From Candidatus Zixiibacteriota bacterium (lineage in GTDB: Bacteria > Zixibacteria > MSB-5A5 > DSPP01), in assembly GCA_022614805.1 (NCBI GenBank), contig JAKEHY010000023.1, forward strand, positions 49,983 through 113,982: 64,000 nucleotides of DNA, read 5' to 3'. Both the position numbers and the translations under genes were made by a program. This document shows positions 43,068 to 52,009 of this stretch, in pieces. Position 1 is the first letter of the stretch. The number at the start of each line of letters is the position of its first letter. The notes below the pieces were generated by a model. The model saw only the letters and a program-made list of their open reading frames with translations. It searched no databases and was not told the origin of the DNA.

Positions 43068-43343
43068 ATGCCGCAAACCAAAAGCTCCACAACTCCAACT
43101 TCGGGGACGAGCACCCGGGGGATTTCCTTCTGCAACTGGAACGACGTCTGTGAGCCCGGTGTCTACGTGGACACCGAATATCCCCGCTACTTCCGGGTCA
43201 CCGGAGATTCCCTCGTGCCCAACGGCAGCCCAACGATTCATGCCTCGGGCTTTACCGTGGCCAAGATTTCCTCGGATCCGATGCTGGTGAAATCCCGCAT
43301 CCAGCATACCTGCGCAGAGAACAACCTGCCGGTTCCCCAGTAG
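43068..43343 (+). CDS. 91-aa hypothetical protein
   Basis: A small protein with a Ser/Thr/Pro-rich start (MPQTKSSTTPTSGTSTRG) and a compact body (FCNWNDVCEPGVYVDTEYPR, YFRVTGDSLVPNGSPTIHAS). It contains three cysteines. A very strong AAAGGAGGTGAG ribosome-binding site precedes it and a terminator follows, so it is probably well expressed. No family is recognised; a secreted or RiPP-like role is not supported by any nearby enzyme. Confidence 0.6.
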   Translation: MPQTKSSTTPTSGTSTRGISFCNWNDVCEPGVYVDTEYPRYFRVTGDSLVPNGSPTIHASGFTVAKISSDPMLVKSRIQHTCAENNLPVPQ

Positions 43344-43373
43344 GTCGTTTTCACCCTAACAGGTTCTCTACAG

Positions 43374-43400
43374 CCCCGCCTCCCCGGCGGGGTTTTTATT
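43374..43400 (+). terminator. Rho-independent terminator
   Basis: CCCCGCC (43374-43380) and GGCGGGG (43386-43392) followed by TTTTTATTT, 30 bp after the 91-aa gene. Confidence 0.85.
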
Positions 43401-43460
43401 TGAAGACGAAAAGCTCACCAAACAAACCCTTTGCCTTGAGGCAACAGGCCGACTTCCCTA

Positions 43461-43494
43461 AAAGAAGAAGGGCCGGTCGGGGAGCGGCCGGCCC
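43461..43494 (-). terminator. possible minus-strand terminator
   Basis: GGGCCGG (43470-43476) and CCGGCCC (43488-43494). On the minus strand the stem is followed by a pyrimidine run (CTTCTTCTTT), so it could end the decayed gene that lies to its right. Confidence 0.45.
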
Positions 43495-43617
43495 GGAAAG
43501 AGAAAAACCCGCTGGGCAGGATCGCAGTGGTTTCTCACCGTTAAATTACCTGATTCCGATATTTCGGTCAAGCGCTTTTCGCGCAATCGTTACCTCTCCT
43601 GCCGATTAATACAAAAC

Positions 43618-43937
43618 TCAGGTCGGTTCCCATCCGGCCCGGGTCTTGTCAAAGTCGGGAGCGGGTTGGTGGAGCAGTACCTCGGTGGCCAAGTGCTCCC
43701 ACTTGAGGCCGGCTTTCTGGTCCCTTTCCCGCTCGCAAATAAAAGTCAAACCATCTAAAAAAGGTAACTCAAAAGAGCGAGCCACCACACGGTTAGATCC
43801 CCCTTTAGGTAGGTACAGGTTCTTGGTCTAAAGAAGCCACGCGATGACTCGCCATAAGAGTATACGCAACCAAAACCGACTTTAATGGGGCATTTCAGAC
43901 AGGCATCTTGCGGAAAGGGCTTGCTCCAGCTAACCAT
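43618..43937 (-). pseudogene. frameshifted gene remnant with cysteine motif
   Basis: Two minus-strand frames together give a coherent protein: CLKCPIKVGFGCVYSYGESS and RGFFRP in one frame, then NLYLPKGGSNRVVARSFELP, FLDGLTFICERERDQKAGLK and WEHLATEVLLHQPAPDFDKT in another, ending at TGA (43618-43620). The frame changes near 43815-43830, where an in-frame TAG also occurs. Upstream bits to ~44000 look similarly decayed. The family is not recognised; the CxxC...C cluster suggests metal binding. Confidence 0.5.
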
Positions 43938-44000
43938 GTTTTGCGGCCTCAGTACCCCCGATCCATCTGGAAACTAAAGGCGACCGAATCAACTCCACTC

Positions 44001-44368
44001 CGGGAACTGCGTTAGAAACTCAGCAAGGGGTAAAGCCAAAGAATAGGCGGCTTGGATAGTGTCATCTTTTGGAAGTCTACTCCAGCCATTGCAACGGCAG
44101 AGGAAAGAACAAACCAGAACGGTCAACGAATAACATTTTTTTACCTACCCCGAACTGAACGACGTCAAACCATCAGATTCGAAATTCGGTGGTAGCGGGT
44201 GCCCGTGCTGGATAGTTTTCGAACCCTGGATTAGCCATATCTTCCAACCAAAGAGGCTTCGAGTTTTTAGGAAATCTCGATTACCGTAAGAGCTGCGGTA
44301 AAGGAATTGTAAGGGTGGCCGATAAGGGATTAATGGAGAGTGTTCCAAACACCTGCAAAGGAGGGGTT
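44001..44368. other. gene-free stretch
   Basis: No credible coding sequence. It may contain further decayed pieces of the minus-strand remnant to its left. The ribosome-binding site of the beta-barrel gene is at its right edge. Confidence 0.4.
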
Positions 44369-45106
44369 ATGAAAAGACTCACCGTTTCGATCGCCATTTC
44401 GGTTTTTGCGGCAGGATTTGCAGCGGAAGCCGCATCTTCCGAAGGTTTATCAATTCGTCAAGGGTTTCTCGCTTTCCAGCCCAAGGTTGGTTTTGTCTTG
44501 CCCACGGGCTCCTACCGCGATGTTTCCCACAGCGGCATAGGATTGCAGGGAACCGTGGAATACTACCTGACCAATCGTTTTTCGGTAGGTGCCTCCATCA
44601 ATTTCACCCAATCCAGCGCCACTGCCGAGGCGATTCGGGCTCAAGCGACCGCCCTGTCTTCCCCCGGTGGAAACTCGGCGGTTGCCCATACCTTTAACAG
44701 ACCGGCACCCAATACCGAAGAAGGAAGGCTCGTTTCGACAACAACCAATCCCGTCACAATATCTAGTTGGAAGCGCCAGGTCATGCAGTATGGAGCCTAC
44801 GGCCGGTATCTTATGCCTATCGGCTCCGCCAGCTTCAGCCCCTACGTTTCAGCCGGTTTGGGAATTTATAACGTTGGAGGCTCGGTTGCCGGCAGCGGGG
44901 CTACCAAGCAGGAGCTGGAACAGGCCACGAACTCGCAAGGGCGCACCAGCCTGGGGATGAACCTGGGTGGCGGAGTGATGTTCAATGTTGCGCCGGCCGT
45001 CGGCCTTGTGGCGGGGATTTCCTACCATAACGCCTTTTCCAGTCCAGCCACGAACTACTTTCAGATTAATACCGGTCTTAACTTCTTCTTTAATCCTGGA
45101 CGTTAA
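44369..45106 (+). CDS. outer-membrane beta-barrel protein
   Basis: A 245-aa exported protein. The signal peptide is MKRLTVSIAISVFAAGFAAE with cleavage after an AEA-like site. The mature part has alternating aromatic strands (FLAFQPKVGFVLPTG, YYLTNRFSVGASINFT, YGAYGRYLMPIG) and ends in NTGLNFFFNPGR, as in OmpA/OmpW-like eight-stranded barrels. AAAGGAGGGG precedes ATG 44369. It implies a host with an outer membrane. Its presence in the element shows bacterial cargo. An inverted repeat GGCCGCTC (45120-45127) / GAGCGGCC (45142-45149) follows and may stabilise or end the transcript. Confidence 0.82.
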   Translation: MKRLTVSIAISVFAAGFAAEAASSEGLSIRQGFLAFQPKVGFVLPTGSYRDVSHSGIGLQGTVEYYLTNRFSVGASINFTQSSATAEAIRAQATALSSPGGNSAVAHTFNRPAPNTEEGRLVSTTTNPVTISSWKRQVMQYGAYGRYLMPIGSASFSPYVSAGLGIYNVGGSVAGSGATKQELEQATNSQGRTSLGMNLGGGVMFNVAPAVGLVAGISYHNAFSSPATNYFQINTGLNFFFNPGR

Positions 45107-45242
45107 GCATAAAAGGGAAGGCCGCTCTGGTTTTGGTATCGGAGCGGCCCTCCGACTTTAAGGCAAACGCCTCATTAGTCTACTTCGTTCGAAACCAAGT
45201 CGTCGATAGAAGACGAAATACGGTCTAAATCCCTGCCTTTTA

Positions 45243-45542
45243 TTAGCGGGAAAGCGACCTATTTTTGTGATAGAAGAGTTGTTCAGCGGTATTTCTGACC
45301 AAAACCCCGGCCCAAAGGAAGGCCAAGCTCACCTTCCCCGATGACCGGCTGCCAAAGATGCCCACGCAAGTGCCCTTAGGGAGGCCGCTTTGGGGAAACA
45401 GGGCATCCAATTCGGGTATGCCCGTTTTTGGGGCGTAAAAGTCCCGTTTTTCTGCTTTCTTGACTGCTTCGGGCCAGCGCTGGCGAAGCAGCTCTTTAAG
45501 GTCTTGAGGGGTGAGGCCGGCAATCTCTTCGATGTTTTTCAT
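45243..45542 (-). pseudogene. truncated RecA/ImuA-like ATPase
   Basis: 99 residues with the RecA-fold start: GIPELDALFPQSGLPKGTCV followed by Walker A GSRSSGKVSL (~63-72). A full RecA or ImuA needs over 200 residues and a Walker B, which are absent; the frame ends in unrelated sequence (FYHKNRSLSR). It is probably a remnant. The Val in place of Thr after the P-loop Lys is also unusual. Confidence 0.6.
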
Positions 45543-45775
45543 ACAATGGACTAATAATCAATGACTTACGACAGTCAAGTCAGCCCCTACCTGTCGACTA
45601 TGCTATTTTTTTACACTACAATCAAGGGTAGTATAAAATAGAATAATACCTGCAACTTGTTTGTCAAGGGGTACATAACGAAGACGATACGCCTAACCGT
45701 CTCAATCCTAAGTACCCGGACAGCGATTTAAGGGCGACGATGAGGAAAAAACTTCGTATAATCCTCCATCACAGT

Positions 45776-46504
45776 CTAACAAATTCTGACGGTTCTTGAT
45801 ATTTTAATACAAGCCCCGTTTTTGCAACCCTTAGTGCAATTGCCGAAAGTAAAAATTGCCCCTTTGCCATCTGAAGTGCAGGAATACTCGTTCAAACCTG
45901 AGGAGTTGGCGGGTATCGAATTAAGACCACAAAATTCATCATAACCAAATTGGTAGGGGGAGGAATTGTAGGCTATTGCTATAAGTCCAAACTTAAACGG
46001 GTCAAAGTTATCCCCAATTGGTTGGCAGGCGAACACAGAGCTATTGTTTGTGAAAGTTACATTTTCACCACCGGGATTACAAACCCTTCCATCCGAAGCG
46101 CAACCGCTTGTACAAATCCCCAAAGTAGCCCTGCTTGTCACGTTATCATCGCATGAATATTCCGTGAAGTTACCGTTCAGGGGGTCGCAACTGTCATAGT
46201 AAAATGCAGTGGGAACCGCTAAACTAGAAATATTCCCCTTTCTAAATGGATCGTAGTTATTATCGCCATCATATGTACAAGCAATTACACCCGTCAACGC
46301 AAGTTGGTCTTGAACGACAAAATCACCTTCGGTAACCGTTTTATAGTAGCAGTTGTCGTTTTCTGTCACGACTGCTCGCAGTTCTCCTGAGGGCGTGACT
46401 GAAAGATTGTTTAGAAAGGTAATCACGGCAAGCGCAACGAAAAACACGACAGATGCCAGCATTAAGATTTTGAAGTTTTTTTCCACGATGAGAACCACAT
46501 CCAT
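45776..46504 (-). CDS. membrane-anchored cysteine-rich surface protein
   Basis: A 242-aa protein with one N-terminal membrane helix (ILMLASVVFFVALAVITFL) and an extracytoplasmic part that repeats the pattern D-x-C...N-x-T/SEYSC-x-D...C-T-x-GC...G-x-C (LNGNFTEYSCDDN, LNEYSCTSDGKG, CTKGCKNGACI). Many Asn-x-Ser/Thr sequons are present. Such EYSC/GC..GAC repeats are frequent in surface proteins of DPANN archaea and some candidate-phylum bacteria. TTTAAATA lies ~40 bp upstream. Function is unknown; adhesion is a guess. Confidence 0.6.
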   Translation of the reverse strand: MDVVLIVEKNFKILMLASVVFFVALAVITFLNNLSVTPSGELRAVVTENDNCYYKTVTEGDFVVQDQLALTGVIACTYDGDNNYDPFRKGNISSLAVPTAFYYDSCDPLNGNFTEYSCDDNVTSRATLGICTSGCASDGRVCNPGGENVTFTNNSSVFACQPIGDNFDPFKFGLIAIAYNSSPYQFGYDEFCGLNSIPANSSGLNEYSCTSDGKGAIFTFGNCTKGCKNGACIKISRTVRIC

Positions 46505-46599
46505 TAAAGGGACGTTGATTATTATTTGTCTGTGGGTATTTAAATAAATTTGAAAACTTACAAGATAGGGATTGAATCCGAATTTCTAAGGCGCCCGTA

Positions 46600-47949
46600 T
46601 TACGAGCAAGGGCAGGGTTGACCCAAAAATACGGCGTTTAACTCGCAAACTACATCAGAGGGCGTAAGTTCCCCATCGCAATTAGCATCGGCCGTACAGT
46701 ACAAACAATCTCCAGTTCCAAGAAACACGCAGTTCAATTGAAGGACAACGTCTGCGGGAGTGGGGGACCCATCTCGATTAAGGTCGCCTCGGTTAGCGGG
46801 ACACGGATAGTGATAACCCAAGTCTAAATATCCGATGTCAGGCCGATGGTCACGGCGCGTGCTTAACCACTCAAGATTCGATGCGGCAACCGAATCGCTT
46901 CCACCGTCCACACAATCGCTCGTGATGCTGTCTCCCGAAGATTCTTGGCTCAAGTAGTAAGGTCCCAAGGGCCCGGGTATAAAGTGCGGTTCTCGAATGA
47001 TGTTATAAAAGCTATCACAAGGAACCCCATTACGATTAGTTCCCTATGTAGTATCGCCTAAGCCGCTGCCACATTGGGGGTCGGCTACATAGCCGACGCC
47101 AGAAAGCCAAAAATTATTGAAGGATGCCTGCGCCGAACTGTTGCTACACTTTATGGCCTTTCCAGCGGTTACGATAGTATTATTTCTTAACTGCGGATTC
47201 GAAAAATAAGCGCTCAGAATTATCCCATCGGCTTCATCAGAAATCGTATTATTTATTATCGTAGGCGCTGAGCTCCAGTAAACAAATATGGAGGGTGCTA
47301 TTCCAGCTTGATTGTCGAGAATCAAATTGTTATTAATCAGAGCACCACAACTCGGGTAGCAGGAAATCGCCCCTCCGTGGGTTGCGGAGTTGGAAACAAA
47401 CGTGTTGTTCTGAAGGATTGGAGAGCCACAACAAATGGCTATTCCGCCGCCTGGCTTAAAATAGATGAAAGGAGCCGGGGTCGAATTGTTTTTAATCACA
47501 TTATTTTTTATCGTCGGAGATGAATTTGCGCAATATATACCAGCCCCTGTAAAGTCCGACTCTCCAAAATATACTGGTGCATAAGTGCCCCGCCCGTTCT
47601 GGAGCGTAAACCCGTTGAGGATAGAGTTATTGTCTTCACCCGCTTGGAATAAGACGCAGGAGCGATGTAGCGTGTCCACTGGAAGGGAAGCGTCAATGAT
47701 TGTAGAGTCGATAGTTTCCTGCAGGCCATCGAAAATAAAATTACTGGTAAGCAGAATTTTCTTCCCTATGAAGTTCAAGTTTTCGTAGTATATGCCTCTA
47801 CGGACTAAAACTGTGTCTCCATCCATGGAGCTTTCTATAGCGGATTGGATCGTCGGCATATCATCGGGGACGGTGATGACTTTAGCTGAAACCCATTCCG
47901 GGAAAATGACAAATAAAAAAAGCAATCCTGTCCTTCTAATTATTAGCAT
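46600..47949 (-). pseudogene. secreted beta-helix protein with dockerin-like tail, split by an in-frame TAG
   Basis: The first 301 codons encode a signal peptide and a right-handed parallel beta-helix (ITVPDDMPTIQSAIESSMDG, many NN-x-I repeats). They end at TAG (47044-47046). The same frame continues without another stop through GVPCDSFYNIIREPHFIPGP into a C-terminal dockerin-like pair of calcium loops (NRGDLNRDGSPTPADVVLQL, DANCDGELTPSDVV), ending at 46600. One gene of ~450 codons has thus been split by a single amber codon. It is either a recent nonsense mutation or readthrough. The 301-aa product alone may still be secreted. Confidence 0.7.
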
Positions 47950-48052
47950 ATAGCTTCATAAGACGCGCTCAGCGATGCTCCTGGCGGTAACAACCTTCGA
48001 AGGTCAGTGCACTGACAAAATAATTCATCACTTCCGACAAATCAAGCCATAT

Positions 48053-50113
48053 TCACTCGTAGGAAGGTAGCTCATTCCTCGTATCGACCAGAAAGTCGTG
48101 AATGGCTTGTGTAGCGACCAAATTAACGTTGCCGCAAGGGTTTCTTTTGAGTTCCAAGAGCAATTTTTCTGCATCCAGGGTCCGTAAAGTGAGACAAAGA
48201 ATTTGACTGAATCCGCCCTCAAGGTTTTTGAGAACATTCGTAAGGGCGTCCGACTTTCCGGTTTCAATTTCCACCGCAATGTTCTCCTTATCCTTACGGG
48301 CCGCCAAATCTACCCGGTGCCCATTTTTCAGAAGCACTTCCTCGTCAACTTGATAACCCCTGGACTTCAAACAGAACTTAACCTTATGCTTCCAGAACTC
48401 GTGCTCCAAAGATGCATTTTGTGGGAACTCTTTTAGGTTTACACCCTTTCTCCATAACTCGACTTTTGCCCTTTCCGTAATGACCAAAATCTTCAATTGT
48501 CCTTTCAAATTTGAAAGCTTCTGCTCCTTTAAGAACCCGCTTCGAATTAACCCGGATTTCAATTTATTACCCAGGTAGGTATTTAGCTTCAGCCGGTGGT
48601 ACCTCTCGGTCACCCCGCTGAAAGGAAATGTTGTAACGTCAGTAAGCAAAGCGAGCTCTGCATCTATTAATCCAGTTTTTTGGTCTTTCGGTAAGTCCGT
48701 TTTGGCAAAACCTCGAACTTCGCTAATAACTCGCTCTAACTTTTGTTGAAGCTTTTCGTAACCCGCTTCGGTCGAATCAGCCTCATAAATTCCCCATTCC
48801 AGTTTTTCATCGGTTATTAGGCCTTTTTGGATTGGGAAGAGGTCAAATTTGACGAGAAAGGGCTTGTGCCATTCCGGAACTTTGACGATGCCGCATCCGG
48901 TTGCAGGCATTCTCAAATAATCGGTATTTTCATAGGCCAAATTGAGGAGCTTTGACGTCAGCGATACGTCGTCGGGGTAAAACATCTTCATCGCAATGTG
49001 CGTATGGATGTTGGCCAGAGCGGTAGGCGTAATTAAGGAAGGCTGTTGGTCGATGACTACAAACCCTTCGCCAAGTTCGCGGATCTGCCGTAAGACGATG
49101 TCCATTATAGTTTCCTTGCCGGAGACCGTCTGCTTGGCCCGGAAAAGGATGTGGTGAGCTTCCTCGATTACGACGCAATGCTTGAATTGCTCCCTTTCTT
49201 GTTCGCTCAACCTTTGGTGGAAGAGCCATAGAAGAATGGCTTCAGTAAAAAAGGTTTTTTCGGAATCGGTAAGGCCGTCCAACTCGAACACGATGTTATT
49301 GGACAGGTCCAACTTGCTTTCTTGATTATTCAGTACATCCCCGATGCCGCCAAAGCAAAGGGCGCCAATTGCCCTCTTGGTCGAATCCAGCCATTGGCCT
49401 TCTCTTCCTTTGGCCTTGTACATTTGGAGTAATTCCTGGGCTTCTTTCAAAGTCGGGTAATTCTCGGTGGTTCCAGAATAGACGTTGTATTTTTGGTATA
49501 ACTGGTCAAAAATCTTTTGGAGTATGCTTTCAACCCCGTGACCCAGAAAAAGAGCGTGCTGACAAACCTCGATGAACTGCTTCAACCATACTGCTGCGTC
49601 AGTGGCCGGAGGAGGTATTAAAGGGTTCCAGTAGACTGGTGAAACATTCCGGCCGACTGTGTAAATCGTGAGTTTTCCCGGGAAGTGCTCGAGCAAGTCC
49701 CGAAAGTTTCGCTTCCAGTCAAACACCAGGAATCTCGTTTCCGTTTGAAGCAGGTTCGAAAGAAAGAGATGAACTATGTTTGTCTTGCCCGAGCCGGTCA
49801 TGCCCCAAATGCCTACGTGTTGGTTTAGCTGTTTGTCCGTAACTGAGAAGCCTCCGACAGCACTGTCACCAAACAGGACCGTTCCGAGCGGGTATCCATC
49901 CTGAGTATTAGATAATGGAGGCGGGTCAAGCAGGATTTTTCCTTTTTGGAACGATTCTTCCAGCTTTTTTGCCAGCAAGCCGTGGAGAAAACCCTCGATT
50001 TCGCGCCGCTTGGCCAAGTCGGTTTCGGAAGTATAAGCCAGCCACAATGCCCGGGCCCTTCGGTCACCCAATAGGGGCTTGGCCTTTTCAAACAAGGATT
50101 CAATTCGGTCCAT
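48053..50113 (-). CDS. HerA-like ATPase with winged helix and nuclease-like tail (copy A)
   Basis: A 686-aa DNA-pumping type ATPase. Walker A is GMTGSGKT (~103-110), Walker B VVIEEAHH (~312), and an arginine-rich motif RQIRELGEGFVVIDQQPSLI follows, all typical of the HerA/FtsK/VirB4 class. A linker and a winged-helix-like region (~490-570) lead to HRVDLAARKDKENIAVEIET (~600-620), a D...E-x-E pattern like a PD-(D/E)XK fold. A coiled-coil gene overlaps its start by 14 bp. It could move DNA during transfer or segregation, or serve in defence. The right-end gene at 55458 has the same layout. Confidence 0.8.
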   Translation of the reverse strand: MDRIESLFEKAKPLLGDRRARALWLAYTSETDLAKRREIEGFLHGLLAKKLEESFQKGKILLDPPPLSNTQDGYPLGTVLFGDSAVGGFSVTDKQLNQHVGIWGMTGSGKTNIVHLFLSNLLQTETRFLVFDWKRNFRDLLEHFPGKLTIYTVGRNVSPVYWNPLIPPPATDAAVWLKQFIEVCQHALFLGHGVESILQKIFDQLYQKYNVYSGTTENYPTLKEAQELLQMYKAKGREGQWLDSTKRAIGALCFGGIGDVLNNQESKLDLSNNIVFELDGLTDSEKTFFTEAILLWLFHQRLSEQEREQFKHCVVIEEAHHILFRAKQTVSGKETIMDIVLRQIRELGEGFVVIDQQPSLITPTALANIHTHIAMKMFYPDDVSLTSKLLNLAYENTDYLRMPATGCGIVKVPEWHKPFLVKFDLFPIQKGLITDEKLEWGIYEADSTEAGYEKLQQKLERVISEVRGFAKTDLPKDQKTGLIDAELALLTDVTTFPFSGVTERYHRLKLNTYLGNKLKSGLIRSGFLKEQKLSNLKGQLKILVITERAKVELWRKGVNLKEFPQNASLEHEFWKHKVKFCLKSRGYQVDEEVLLKNGHRVDLAARKDKENIAVEIETGKSDALTNVLKNLEGGFSQILCLTLRTLDAEKLLLELKRNPCGNVNLVATQAIHDFLVDTRNELPSYE

Positions 50114-50495
50114 TGTTACCGGGGCTGCCGTTGGAATAGGCCCTTTGAAGGCGGGTCAAGGACCGCTGTTCGGACTGGAAGTGTCGCAGCTGGCGCTTCA
50201 AAAACTGAATGTCTTTCCAAGCGCCGGCCAGCCAGGTTCGTTTGAGCTCGCTCAAGCGCAAAAGCTCTGTTTCGAGGGCCAGTCGCCGGGTTTCGATCAC
50301 CTGGCTATTGCCCAGGGTCCAGTGCTTCAGTTCCTCAATCCCGTCCTGTATGGTGCGGATTTCCTTGTTCAGTTCCTTCAAGAACATCTTGTTGAGATTC
50401 CTGCGTGACCGGATGTCGTTGGTAAGCTGTTCGATGAACTCGTTCAATAGCGCCAGCTTGTCCTCCAACCAGAAATTCCAGCCGTTTTCGGTCAT
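50100..50495 (-). CDS. coiled-coil protein coupled to HerA-like ATPase A
   Basis: A 131-aa protein that is almost entirely helical with heptad-like leucines (LLNEFIEQLTNDIRSRRNLN, ETELLRLSELKRTWLAGAW). Its last codons overlap the ATPase start by 14 bp, a sign of translational coupling and probably of a physical complex. TAAATA, read on the minus strand ~23 bp before the ATG, could be its TATA box. Confidence 0.6.
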   Translation of the reverse strand: MTENGWNFWLEDKLALLNEFIEQLTNDIRSRRNLNKMFLKELNKEIRTIQDGIEELKHWTLGNSQVIETRRLALETELLRLSELKRTWLAGAWKDIQFLKRQLRHFQSEQRSLTRLQRAYSNGSPGNNGPN

Positions 50496-50606
50496 GCCGC
50501 CTCAGAGTTCGCCTATTTAGGGTAAGGAGGGTTATTAACGCTTGGCGGCCCAGATACCGCTTGTTCCCCTTGAAGAGGCACAAAGGGCATGTGGGGTGGA
50601 AGAGTC

Positions 50607-50616
50607 TTATATAAAT
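50607..50616 (+). promoter_or_regulatory. archaeal-type TATA box before the YkgJ-like gene
   Basis: TTATATAAAT centred 35 bp before ATG 50646. A GGGGGAG ribosome-binding site also precedes that ATG, so the leader would be short but not absent. Confidence 0.4.
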
Positions 50617-50645
50617 ACGGGCTTAATTTTTATGGGGGAGCTTTA

Positions 50646-51434
50646 ATGAAACTTGGAGATGCGCGTAAGTATCTTGCTAACATTGACCAAAGTGTCATTC
50701 AAACCCTCGAAGAGCGTTACTCGCACATCAAAGAGCCGTTAGGCCCCGACAGCCGGTTCAAATTCTCCTGCGATGCCGATGGCAGGTGTTGCACCAATAG
50801 AAAAAACGAACCAATCATCCTAAGCTCCTATGACGTTCTCCGGTTGCGGAAAAGGCTGGGAATGAAGACTCGGGACTTTCTGAAGGAATACACCTATATG
50901 ACCTTTGGAAGCGATAGCCAGCTGCCCGTGGCCCTGCTCAAGACGAAGGAGGGGGAAAAGACTCAGCCGTGCGTGTTTTTAAAAAAGGGACTTTGCGGGG
51001 TTCACGAGGACAAGCCCCTGCGGTGCCGGCTTTACCCACTGGGCCGAATTATGGCAGACGATGGAACGTCCTATTTCTTTCTTCAAAACGTGCCCAGCTA
51101 TTGCCAGGTCGGGCGCGGGAAAGAGTGGACTCTCGAAGAATATCTCAAAGAATCGGAGATTGAAAGCTTCACCGATTGGAGCGATAGGCTGTTAGTGCCG
51201 CTATTGGAGATGGACTTTGAAAAGTACAAGGCGCTGCCTTTAATTGAGAAAGTAAGGCTCGCCAGTTTCATGTACGATTTTGACTTTTGGGTAGATGACG
51301 CCATTAAGGAAGGGTTCGTTCAAGGCCCGCCAACGGACGAGATGTATATGGAGTTCGTTGAGCAGGCGACGATCCACTTTATCGAGAAAGTGGTGGGATA
51401 CCGGCAGAAAAAACTGAAATTGATGGGAGAATAG
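50646..51434 (+). CDS. YkgJ-family cysteine-cluster protein
   Basis: A 262-aa protein with the YkgJ (CxxCxxCC-type) metal-cluster pattern: FSCDADGRCCTNRKNEP (~40-56), then QPCVFLKKGLCGVHEDKPLRC and RLYPLG. The family binds zinc or an Fe-S cluster and has no firm function. ATG 50646 is chosen for GGGGGAG 7 bp upstream; the frame continues back to a GTG at 50589 without family-like sequence. It is divergent from the HerA/coiled-coil pair. Confidence 0.8.
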   Translation: MKLGDARKYLANIDQSVIQTLEERYSHIKEPLGPDSRFKFSCDADGRCCTNRKNEPIILSSYDVLRLRKRLGMKTRDFLKEYTYMTFGSDSQLPVALLKTKEGEKTQPCVFLKKGLCGVHEDKPLRCRLYPLGRIMADDGTSYFFLQNVPSYCQVGRGKEWTLEEYLKESEIESFTDWSDRLLVPLLEMDFEKYKALPLIEKVRLASFMYDFDFWVDDAIKEGFVQGPPTDEMYMEFVEQATIHFIEKVVGYRQKKLKLMGE

Positions 51435-51452
51435 CGCGCAGCTCCCTTCCTT

Positions 51453-51914
51453 TTATTCCTCAGGCCTTAATCGGTAAACTCCCGGTTCAATTTCGTCAAG
51501 AAAGTCCAATTTTCCCGCGAAGCGGTATTTTTTGATTAGTTTCTCTATTGTTGGACTGCGTATGCGAATATGATATCCATCATAGAGTTTGTCGCTTACG
51601 TCAACCGAAGAGAACTCGTATTCATCCTCGAATAGCTCATCCAACAATTCGGGAAGAGCTCTTGTAAGCTTTCGATATTGACGGTACCATGTTTTCAGCT
51701 TTTGCTTTCTATACCGCCTTTGAAGTGCGAGGACATCGGGACGTCGTTTGTACTCTTTCTCTTTTGACCGATAAGTGGGATTTAAGTGCCGATAAATTGT
51801 GCTATAGCTTACCCGGTACTTCTTCGCCAACCGTAGGTCAGCTCCATAGGAACTGAACCCCCGATTAATCAAACCCCTTTTTTCGGCAACCAGGTTTGCC
51901 GGTAACTTTACCAT
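51453..51914 (-). CDS. helix-turn-helix protein
   Basis: A 153-aa basic protein. The N-terminal NLVAEKRGLINRGFSSYGAD and LRLAKKYRVSYSTIYRHL form a resolvase-like helix-turn-helix. A long basic helix follows (RRYRKQKLKTWYRQYRKLTR) and then an acidic C-terminal domain. It is probably an element regulator. Its 3' end converges on the YkgJ gene with an 18-bp gap. Confidence 0.65.
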   Translation of the reverse strand: MVKLPANLVAEKRGLINRGFSSYGADLRLAKKYRVSYSTIYRHLNPTYRSKEKEYKRRPDVLALQRRYRKQKLKTWYRQYRKLTRALPELLDELFEDEYEFSSVDVSDKLYDGYHIRIRSPTIEKLIKKYRFAGKLDFLDEIEPGVYRLRPEE

Positions 51915-52009
51915 GTATCAATTTTTTAACCTCTATGAATAAATCCTTCAAGAAATATGGTGGTAAAATTGCGAAAACTCGTTGTATATATTAGAGTTAG
52001 AGGTAACCC

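Noticed and set aside
42872-43153. 93-codon frame starting GTG with a hydrophobic beginning
   Set aside because: The start overlaps its only possible ribosome-binding site, the second half is antisense-like low-quality sequence, and it overlaps the better 91-aa gene.
43400-43609. 69-codon frame after the terminator
   Set aside because: It starts at TTG directly after a terminator, runs through an inverted repeat and has no protein-like features.
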